From contig JAFSKL010000024.1 in NCBI GenBank assembly GCA_017448985.1, positions 23,363 to 87,362 on the forward strand: DNA of 64,000 nucleotides. The letters run 5' to 3'. The DNA comes from Paludibacteraceae bacterium. GTDB taxonomy: Bacteria; Bacteroidota; Bacteroidia; Bacteroidales; Paludibacteraceae. Within the stretch, counting starts at the first letter, position 1. Every line of letters begins with the position of its first letter. The notes beneath the pieces are model-generated. The model did no database searches and was not told where the DNA came from. It was given only the letters and a program-made list of their open reading frames with translations. A program made the translations under genes and the position numbers. This document shows, piece by piece, positions 16,149 through 26,300 of the stretch.

Positions 16149-16630
16149 AAGTGGCCAATGACATATTGATTCCTGAGTTGGCACGCCTTATCGGTGAAGG
16201 CAAGGAAGTGCGCTTTACGCCTTCCGGCGTCAGTATGCGGCCTTTCATCGAAGGCGACAAAGATAGTGTCATTCTTGCTCCCGTTCAAACCCCTCGCGTT
16301 GGCGACATCCTTCTGGCACAAGCCACCAACACGCAGTCCCCAATCTATGTTTTACATAGATTAATCCGCATTGACCAACGACTAGCGACTAACGACCAAC
16401 GACCAACGACCAATAACCAATCACCTTTATACATCCTCCAAGGCGATGGTAATTTGCAAGGTGAAGAACAATGTACGCGCGCGAATATAATTGGTGTCGT
16501 CACGCACATCGAAACGCCTCGCGGACGCCGCAAACCCCTCACTCGCGGAAGACTCTGGCACTACCTCTTTCCCTGCCGCCGGTTCCTTCTCAAGATCTAC
16601 CGCCACACCTGGCTCAAATGGTGTTACTAA
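16145..16630 (+). CDS. S24/S26 family peptidase (signal-peptidase-like, Ser-His type)
   Basis: 161 residues. The signal-peptidase box with the nucleophile Ser is TPSGVSMRPFIEGD (about 25-38). The basic residue that is Lys in bacterial signal peptidase I is His here (YVLHRLI), as in archaeal and ER enzymes. LQGDGN and GVVTHIE correspond to the later boxes. There is no clear membrane segment, so it may be cytosolic or peripheral. Forty-nine bases of heptamer repeat (16373-16421) are translated in frame as DQRLATNDQRPTTNNQ in a loop. It precedes a PqqD-like gene; such pairs occur in Bacteroidetes. It may mature a peptide, but the substrate is inferred only. Confidence 0.78.
   Translation: MKVANDILIPELARLIGEGKEVRFTPSGVSMRPFIEGDKDSVILAPVQTPRVGDILLAQATNTQSPIYVLHRLIRIDQRLATNDQRPTTNNQSPLYILQGDGNLQGEEQCTRANIIGVVTHIETPRGRRKPLTRGRLWHYLFPCRRFLLKIYRHTWLKWCY
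16373..16421. repeat. Heptamer tandem repeat, GACCAAC type, seven units, inside a gene
   Basis: Seven consecutive units: GACCAAC, GACTAGC, GACTAAC, GACCAAC, GACCAAC, GACCAAT, AACCAAT. It is the longest clean array of this kind in the window and lies inside the S24/S26 peptidase gene, in frame. Confidence 0.92.
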
Positions 16631-16636
16631 AAAGAT

Positions 16637-16664
16637 ATTCATTATTCATTAATCATTATTCATT
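16637..16664. repeat. Heptamer tandem repeat, ATTCATT type, touching a start codon
   Basis: Four units (ATTCATT, ATTCATT, AATCATT, ATTCATT) end exactly at the base before the ATG of the PqqD-like gene, replacing any ribosome binding site. Confidence 0.9.
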
Positions 16665-16949
16665 ATGCGAACAATTCCCGGCTTCAAATTGCGCAAATTA
16701 GGCAATGAATACATCCTTGTAGGTGAGTCGATGGAACTCATCAATTTCAACAAGATGATCACGCTCAACGAGACTGCTGCTTTCCTTTGGGAGCAAGCCG
16801 AAAGTTTATCCGCCAAGCTTGACGGATTCACCCCTTCAGACCTCTGCAAACCTCTCTGCGCCGAGTATGATGTCGCGCCCGAACAGGCCATGACAGATGT
16901 GGAAGCTACCATCCATTCCTGGCTCGATGCCGGAGTCATTGAGGCCTAA
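16665..16949 (+). CDS. PqqD family protein (RiPP recognition element-like)
   Basis: 94 residues, the usual PqqD size. It begins with beta strands (PGFKLRKLGNEYILVGES), then MITLNETAAFLWEQ, the typical PqqD helix in which the N-E-T/S-A ... W motif is conserved, and ends DVEATIHSWLDAGVIE. PqqD-like domains bind leader peptides of ribosomally made, modified peptides and present them to enzymes. It is the last gene before a terminator and follows the S24/S26 peptidase by 34 bases. No radical SAM, ATP-grasp or transporter gene lies nearby. The possible partner peptide at 26598 is described separately. Confidence 0.82.
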   Translation: MRTIPGFKLRKLGNEYILVGESMELINFNKMITLNETAAFLWEQAESLSAKLDGFTPSDLCKPLCAEYDVAPEQAMTDVEATIHSWLDAGVIEA

Positions 16950-16974
16950 AAAGTGGGGTAAAATACAACATTTG

Positions 16975-17001
16975 GAGAAGACGCAAGTCTTCTCTTTTTT
17001 T
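16975..17001 (+). terminator. Rho-independent terminator of the PqqD operon
   Basis: Perfect 8-bp stem GAGAAGAC/GTCTTCTC with a GCAA tetraloop and a run of seven T. It begins 26 bases after the PqqD-like stop codon. Confidence 0.93.
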
Positions 17002-17141
17002 ATGAACAATGCTAATGTATCAATTTGAGTATTATTTTACGATAAATCTTCAAAAGATGCCGTTTTGCCAGGATCAAAATGTCACATTTTTTAAGAAACG
17101 ACTATACTCTCTTATTATTCGTACTCCAAATGAACTTAAAA

Positions 17142-17173
17142 TTTGCATAATTCAAAGAATTATATTAATTTTG
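17142..17173 (+). promoter_or_regulatory. Bacteroidetes-type promoter of the giant surface protein
   Basis: TTTG at 17142-17145 and TAATTTTG at 17166-17173, 20 bases apart. This leaves a leader of about 140 bases. The rest of the 370-base gap 16950-17319 is AT-rich, holds the terminator, and shows no credible gene. Confidence 0.75.
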
Positions 17174-17319
17174 TACGCTTTTTTGGCGCTTATGGATAGA
17201 CAAATGTGCGGAAATGCTTAAAAATAGGACATTTTGCCAACTGCACTTTACAAAACCAAAAATCCCAAAAAAGAACATAAAAATCATAATAAACAACGTA
17301 ATTTAAGGTATAAAAAGAT

Positions 17320-20300
17320 ATGAGAAAATTTTTACAAAATCTCAAAAATCTCAAAAGTCTCAAAAATCTCATGCAGATTTTTAAATGGACAAATGGACAA
17401 ATGGACATGTCCAAAACACAACTCGTTGGGGCTGTGGTAAGTCCAAAGGAAGTGCAACAACGAACAAACCTCCAAGGAATCTCCAACTTATCTCTAACGT
17501 TTTCCTCGATAAAGTATGCTATTTGCGTGCTGCTGATGCTTGTGATGGGAGTTGGAGAGATGTGGGGAGGAAGTAAAACTGGAACTTGGAAGGCCGCAAC
17601 TGCTGTTATAGATGGGAAAGGTGGAAGTGCAACGGCTAAAGTTTTCGTATATAATTTAGTAGGAGGAGATAGTGAGAAAAAATCAGTAACTGTAACATCA
17701 GCAACAGCAAGTACAGCTGAATATTCTCAAACAAAATCCCAGTGGATAGGAACTCCGATTTTAGATTCTCACTATCCACAGTATACAAGAGAAGTTTATG
17801 ATGGCTATTCTTTTGACGGCTGGTATAATACAAGTGGCACTAAAGTTTCTTCGGATGCAACATATTATCCTCGTGAAGGTGTAGGATTGCTTTCACATGG
17901 AGCTACTAATGATAATTGGAACTATACATTCAAAGCCAAATTTACTCCAGTAACTGTAAACTCTGTTTCGAGCAATCCGGTATCTACTTCGGGTACTGCT
18001 CTTAAGATCACAGCACCGGGCGATGCTGGTGCAAAGACGGCGGAAATTAAATTTACAGTTTCTAGTAATGCGGATGCGGAGGCTGACTTTAATGCCCCGA
18101 CGGTTTCCGGTACAGGTTGGTCTATTGTTTCGTGGAGTTTGAGCGGTACAACTGTAACGGTGACCGTTAAATATACTGCAACGAACACAACAACCCAAGG
18201 TGAGCATACGGGAACGGTAACTTTGACTTCTAAAGCTGATTCGAGTAAATCTACAACCGTTTACGCAAATGTAGATTTGACGCCGCATATATCGGCAGAT
18301 CCTACGGAGTTGGATTTCGGAACGTTTACGATAGGCGTAGATAGCGAGATGCGTGAGACCGTCACGTTGACGTTCGATGCGAATGCTGTCACGTTCTCCG
18401 TGTCTTCGGGTATCAACCCGTTTGTGTCAACATTGAGTAATGACCACAAGACCTTAGCGATAGACTTTAATCCGACGGAGGTAGGTTCGTGGACGAAGAC
18501 CATCATCGTGACGACCAAGAATAATCAGAGCACGAAGCTGTCCGCTTCGGACACCATTACGCTGAAAGGACAAGCGCAGGCTAAAACGAACCCGGAATAC
18601 ACGTGTAATATAGCAAATACCTACATGGTGGACGATGCGGCAATTGACTTGCAGTCCTTGTGGACGAGTACCAGTGATGGTGCAATTACGTATTCGATTG
18701 AACAATTTACTCCGTCCGGAAGCAATAACGGCGGTGCCACTCCTCCTGCGATTTCTTCCGACAACCGCTATTTGTCGCTTGGTCAAGCGGGAACGGTAGA
18801 GTTGAAGTTAACGCAGGGAGGTGCTACCAGTTACTTTGCGGATAGCGCTACCAAAACTATCACTATCAAGAAATACGAGACGAAGTTTACCGGTTCGGCG
18901 TATAATATGATGGTCGAAGGTAAACAGACTGCGAACTATACCTATGAAAATACTTCTGCTGATAAGCCGGAGGCAAGCAGTAATGATAACTTCTACTATA
19001 CGATCGATGATGTATCACTTAGAACGTCGGTAAACAAGGGTTCTAACGTTGTGACCTTTAATCCCGCCAACAAGCAGATCACGGCTTGCAACGCAGGTAC
19101 AGCGAAGATTACACTTCATCAGAAAGAGACCTATAAATATACGGGTACAGAAAAATCGTTTGATGTAAAAGTTGAAAAGTATAATAGTGCTTTTAGTGGC
19201 GCATCCAATGTTGGTGTGACGGTTGAAGAAACGAAGGATGCGGGTTATAGTTTGACCTATTCGAAGCCCGATAACTCGTATATAGGCGATGCGCTTCAGG
19301 CCGGTAACCCGACAGAGAATTCGGGTGATTACTACTACACTTTGACGCAAAATGTGACAACCGATAAAACAGAAGGTAGTGCGGATGCATCTATCGCTGC
19401 GGCATATGATGCAGGCACAAAGAAAGCTACCGGTAAAAATGCCGGAACGTGTACGGTTAACTTGTATCAGAAAGAAACCTACAAGGTGAATGCTGCTACT
19501 CCCGCCAGCTTTGTGGTAACGGTCACAAAGAATGAAAATACGATTTATGTCAAAGGGAATGCTAATTACAGCAGTTCTATCTATACCGATTCCTACGATA
19601 GTGATTTGACATTGACTGCCACTAATACTAACTACACCGACTATCCGATTTCTTGCACGCAGACAGAGGGAACGGATATTGCCACGTTCTATCGGGCAGA
19701 TAAAGTAGTATATTCATCGTATAAGTTGGGAAAGGCTACATGGAGTCTTCACCAAGATGAGAACTATAGGTACAAAGAGGCGAATGGCTCGTTTAGTGTG
19801 ACGGTAAAAAAAGCCGCTGAGGCAACGAATTGCTATGTTGTGACCAATAAGTCAACATCTGCAAGTAGTCCGTTATTTGGAGGCGAAAGATACGGTGATG
19901 CTATAGCATTAGATGGTACAGGTGATAAATTAACATTTTATGCAAAGCGCACTGGTTTAGGAGATGTGTCTATTGTCCAATATTCCAAAGATGGAAGTAC
20001 TTGGCATACGTGGTTAACTGAAATAGGTATTGATGCTGGTGGAAAAACTTTTGGCCCCTATAAATTCTCGGATATTCCCAATGGTGACGGTGATAAAGTA
20101 ACCCATCTTCGTTTTGGTGTTTCGGGTTCAACATCTTCAATAGATTATAATTATAGCAGTATTTATGTAACCCGCAAGACCTATCTCAATGCATCCGATT
20201 TAACGATTGATAAGACGAGTGCGGGTAGCCCTGTTTATCCTTCTGATGGAACCGGTGTTGGGAAATTGAAGATTGATTATTCGCTTGCTAATGGTGGCGA

Positions 20301-23300
20301 TTTGAAGATTTTGAATGATAATGATAAGTTTACTTTAAGTAAGACAACGATATCGAATGTAGATTGTAAGACGGGTACGGAAACCATCACTATCGAGTAT
20401 AAATCTGCTACAGCAGGGACGGATTATGCGCACTTGTTGATTTACAACAACGTCTATCGCAAGGAGGTGACTATTACAGGCATAACAGTGAAGAAGAAAC
20501 CGACAGTAACTTGGAGTCCGGACGCAACTATTTTCAATGTAGGCGAAGAATTGACTGCTACGAATGGGAATGGCTTGACGGTTGAATTGTCTGTAGCTGC
20601 TGCAGATGCGGCATATGTGACTTGCCAAGACAATAAAGCAGTGATGACGGCAGAAAAGAAGACGGGAACAGTGACTGTAACTGCGCAAGTGACAGGCAAC
20701 ACAATCTATGCGGACGCGGATATTACGAAAACGATAACGATTACCAATAAGGAGAAGCAGTATATCACGTGGGATCAGAATTTCTCGCGTTTGAAAACGA
20801 CGGATAACCCCAAATCCATTACCTTGAATGCGACTACGACCAGTGGTATTCCTGTGACGTATAAGTTAGAGGGCGATGCGACGGGCTTGAGTTTGTCGAA
20901 GAATGAGCAGACGGGTGTGTGGACGTTGACGTATTCGAACCAAGTATGTAAGAATACGACTATTGTAGCGGAAGAGAAGCAAGGTAATGATACCTATGCA
21001 CCAGCAGCGAGCGTATCCAAGCCGGTGAAGGTAATTGATCCGACGAAGGCCTGTGATGTGAATACAACGGTTATCAATTCGGATACAGAGATGAAGAACA
21101 GATCAGAGAAGCATCCCATTGATATTCCGGATACGATGATCATTAATGCCCGACTTACGAATCCCAACTGGTCTTTCCTATATTCTAATGACTTTAAGGT
21201 AAAGTTCTATGACGAAGAAGAAAATCAGATAGGCGAAACGAAATCATATGACAAGGATAGAATCAATAGTTCAGATCCGATTACATTAACCGGTTTGAGT
21301 CGGGATGCTAAGTTTGTTGAATTGATTTCAGAAGCCAGTCTGGGTTATACTGTTTCCAGCTTGACCTATAAGCAGCAGAAATACTGCGAGACAGACAAGA
21401 AAACATTGAATTTTGTGACGAATCCGAATACCAAACCGGAAATGACGTTTACCGTGAACTATGCGAACTATCCTATTTCGCTGGAGTGCGAAAATAAGAA
21501 GTTTACGATTAGTCCGGAGTCCTTTGGAGATTGCGGTGAGAAGGGTACACAAACTGTTACTGTTACCTACACAGCAGGCGCCGGAGGCACCGATAATGGC
21601 AATATTCTTTATATCAAGGATAATACGGGTGTAGTATTGGAAAAATGCACGTTGAATGTCACCATTAATAAGTTGACTCAGGGTATTGAAAGTACGAATA
21701 TTGCGAGCTCGTATAACACGACGGATAGAGTAGAACTGAGTGCTACGACAAACTCCGGTTTGAGCGACTTTACGTATTCGGTAACTCCTACCGATGTAGC
21801 ATCGATTAGCGGCAATGTGTTGACCTTCAAGAAATCGGGTACGATAGCGATTACTATAAGTGAGCCTGGTAATGGTGTTTATCAACCGTGTTCTACTAAG
21901 GTAGAGAATGTAGCGGTGAATAAGGTTACTCCGACGATTGCTACCGCTCCGACGGGAACGAATGCGACATACTTGCAAAACTTGAGTACCAGTACACTCA
22001 GTGGTGGTAAGGCAACCGTTACTTTGCGTGGTGTAGCCAATACTGAGGTTGCCGGTTCGTTTGCATGGACGAATGGTACTACTATGGTCAACGGCGCTGC
22101 AGGCACGAATAGTTATGAAGTGACTTTCACACCGGAAAATAAAGATATGTACAATCCTGCTACCGGAATGGTTGAGATTACGGTTGCTAAGGCTAATCAG
22201 GCTATCAAGATGAACAACGGTACCGTGAATGTGGCGGTTAATACAGGTTCGGATGCCAATAGTGCAGACTCGCAGTTGAACCTGACGAATTTAATCGCTT
22301 CGCAGACGACGGATGCATTGGATGCTAATCGTACCGGTGCAGTAAGCTATGAGGTAATCAGCGAAAACAGCGCTAAAGCAACCATTAGTGGTACGATCTT
22401 CTCGGCTACTGCGGCTGGTGAATATAAAGTTCGTGCTACCAAGGCAGCTACCAATTATTACAATGCTGCTACGGATGAGTTCACGGTAACGGTGAACGCA
22501 CGTGCGAATACTTTAGATATTGCGAGTGCATGCACGAAGTACGTAGGCCAAGAGGTGACGGATGTGCTTACGAATGTCAATAGCAACGGTGAGATTCATG
22601 CGGAAAGTACAGATGGTACGATTGCTTACTATGACATTGTAAACAAAAAGATTGTGATCCCGAACAGTGAGGCGAAATCGTTTGATCAGACGAAGGTAAC
22701 AATTACCATTTGGCAGGACGCTACCGCTCAGTTTGTGGCTTCCGATGTGAAGACGATCGAGGTAACGGTTAAGAAATATGACAATGCGATTACTTGCGAC
22801 TGGGGGACATGGAGCAAGACTCTGAATTTTGATGAGCGCGTCGATGTGCACTTCATCTCCAATAATACAGCTGCCGTCAATGCGCCGATAGAAGTTACTC
22901 AGATTTTGGGAGATTCAATAGCTACGTACAATAGAGCGCAAAACGCGATTTATGCTGCTTGGAATATCGGTCAGGCTAAGTGGGAAATTTCGCAAGCAGA
23001 GAACTACATGTACAAAGCAGCTTCCGCACAAACATTAACTGTGACGGTGGATAAATTGAAAGCGGAGGGATGCTACGTACTCAATGAGACAGCAGAACAC
23101 ACCTTGTTCGGTGTAGCCGGTATTGAGACTGGCGATTCATTGGAATTGTCTGCTCCGGGTAAAGATTTGTACTTTGATGCAAAGCGTGACCCGACAGGTG
23201 CAAACTATTTCTTCATTGAGTATTCTACTAACGGTTCTCAATTCAAGGTATTAGGCGGCGAGGTGGATTTGAGCACTTCTTATGAGACATATGGTCCATA

Positions 23301-26300
23301 CACATTGCCGGAAGGAACGAAGTACGTTCGCTTCAAGACCACTGCAGGAGCTACGCTTACCAAACACTATAAGAATGTACGCGTGACACGTAAGACGTAT
23401 TTTGATATTGAGGATAAGGACGGCTTGAAGATTTCCAGCATGGATATGCCGTTGAATCTCGTAAGTAATGACCCGATTAATGTTAACTCGTCCAAAAAAT
23501 CATTCTATATCGACTACAATACTTGTGATGATGAGATTCACATCTCCAGCAACCATCCGTATTATACGATTAAGGAAGCGGATAAGGCCTTTAGCGCATC
23601 GACTACTAACGGCGTAGGACGTCGAGAAATAGAGGTGACCTACACTTGTGCTACCTCGGATACTTCCTCCGCTGTCATCTCGGTTTACACCAAATATGAC
23701 CATAAGACGATCACTATCAATGGGCATACCGATAAAGGAACACAGGAACTTAATTGGAAGCAGCCGGACTTTGTGACGGATACGGTAAGTCTGCCTGTAG
23801 GCTACTTAGGTATTGCGGCTACGGTTTCCAGCGGACTGCCTCTAACATATTCGATTCTGCAAGACGAAGATTCCGTCATTCGCATAGCTGAGGATAAGTA
23901 TTCGTTTGAGGTTATAGGCGAAGGAACGGCTCACTTGACGGTAACACAAGAAGGAACGACAACCTTGCATCCCGTTACCGGAACACGCGTCATCGTGGCT
24001 ACCGGAAAGAAACTGCAGATGATTCGCTGGTTCCAAGATTTAACCAACTCATTGACTGAAGGTGATACTGTTCGTCTGGAAGCCGAAGTGTATGTGATGA
24101 ACTCAAGGACAGGAGTTTATGCGAAAGACGATGCACGTACCGGCCTTCTGCAATACACTTGTCCTGAGAATAATGGTAAGATAGTTGTCTTTGGAGGAGA
24201 CTCGCTGCGTGTCATTGGAACAGGTCAAACAACACTAACTGCTTCCGTAGGAGGTGATGACTTCTATGTGGCTGCTGCTTCGGTAACGATGCCTATCAAT
24301 ATTCGTTCGCTTTCAGATACCTGTCAAAGCAAACTGTTGGTAAATTATACTGCAGAACAAACATTCGAACCGGATGTGGACTGGGGATTCACCAATTTGA
24401 ACTTGACGAAAGCTGAGTACGGCGATACGATTCTGATTGACCAAACAGTCGGCAAACCGGATAAACTCTCATTCATGCACAGCGGAACAGCATATGTCGC
24501 TCCTGTGATTAATACAGAGCATTATCAGGGAGCTATCAAAGCACAGCAGCGTATCCGCGGTGCGTGGGTAGATGTAGCAGGTTCGCGCGTATCACCGACG
24601 AAGGGCGTTTGGCATGAACTCAGCAACATCCAATTGGATGAAGACGCTGATGCTATCCTTATTATGCGTGAACAGGGTGCGTATGGTTATCATCATGTGA
24701 AAGACATAAAGGTAACGATGCTTCCGTATCTGCGTGCAGAGGAGACCATCTTTATCAGTACGGAAGTCGGTGCGACTGTAGATACAACCATAACGCTCCA
24801 ATACGCGAATGCAAAGGCTGCATTGACCGCAGAAACCAAGCGGAAAGCAAATGATGTCTTCGTAGTACGTAACTCCGTATTCTATCCGAATTGTGGAACT
24901 ATCGGTACCTATAATTGGCCGATTCGTTTCACGCCTACAACGATTGGTGACTGGTTGGATACTGTGGTTATCAAAGATAGTGGAACCGAAGATAGTATTC
25001 TTGTCTATATTCAAGCTTCCGTAGCTCCGAGTGCTGTGTTTATCTATCAAACAGATACAATGAATGGGCAATGGAATCAAGATGGAAACTGGGGACATAA
25101 TGGCGCATTGCCGACTGAAGATGATCACGTGATAATAAAGAGTGATGTGATTATCCCGGAAAACGATATAGTTTACGTAAAGAGTCTTACTATTGAAGAA
25201 ACGGCTACCGTGAAAGTAAATGGTACGTTAGTCGTTATGGAAAGTACACCGGATAGGTTCTCGTATGGTAATATTCATGTTAGGAAGAATGGTTATGTTG
25301 ACCTGCACAACATTACTGTAGGTGCCCTGAAAATTAATGACTTCATCCTTGATGCGGCTCTGGGAGGCGTAACAAGCACCGGATTCTCAGGACAAGTGGA
25401 AAGTGCGGAGAAATTGGTCGTGAATGGCGATGCATATTTCCAAATGACGTTGAATCCAAGCGGAAGCAACACACTCGGCTGGTATGACTTCGTAGTGCCA
25501 TTTGAAGTAGAGGTTATGGGCGGAATTTCCATCGCCGGTGATAACACTCCTCTCGTTTTCAATGATAATTATGCTGTAATGAATTATAGTGAGGCAAAGC
25601 GGGCTGAAAAGGGTAAGGATTGGAATAAATTCCGGGGCACGATGGAACCCGGTAAGGTTTATACTATTGCGGTAGATGCAGAACATCCTGAGTGGAATAC
25701 CGTCCTCTTTAAGAAAAAAGACGGTGTATCAATTACCGGAGACCGCACTTATACCACAGAATATTCTTCTGCGATTGGCGAGGTGAAAGATAGAGGTTGG
25801 AACGGATTCGGTAATGGTACGTTGCGGCATGCCAAATTGGATTTCAATGAAGGAGACGACACAAAGGTTCAGCTCTATAATCGTGCTAAATATTGTTATC
25901 AACCCAAAGAAGCGAAAGATGTAACAATCGCAGTCGGAACATCCTTCTTTATTCAATATGATGCCGTTCAATCAGTAAAGTTGAGCCCTGCAACAACAAA
26001 TACTTCGTTCCTCGCTCCACTACGCAGCCAACGTACTACAAGTGAGTTCCGCTTAGCGATGACTTCAGAAGAAGGTGAAAAAGTCTCTGACCATCTATGG
26101 GTATCCGCAAGCGAAGAAGCTACCGGCGAATATGTCATCGGGCACGACTTGCTCAAGATGGGTACGCCTTCGGAATCTAAAATAGCGCAAGTTTGGGCAA
26201 AGCAAAACAGCAATCGGTTGTGCGATATTGAAATGCCGCTCGATAACAACGGAGCACATTGTGACCTTGGTATCTTTGCTCCGCAAGCAAGAACATATTC

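Noticed and set aside
16951-16965. Match GTGGGGTAAAAT between 16951 and 54631, considered as a MraZ site
   Set aside because: Single TGGGG in each case without the 5-base-spaced second unit; a chance 12-mer is likely.
17009-17221. 70-codon frame in the gap before the giant gene
   Set aside because: It runs through the predicted promoter at 17142-17173 in AT-rich DNA and has no ribosome binding site; judged a chance frame.
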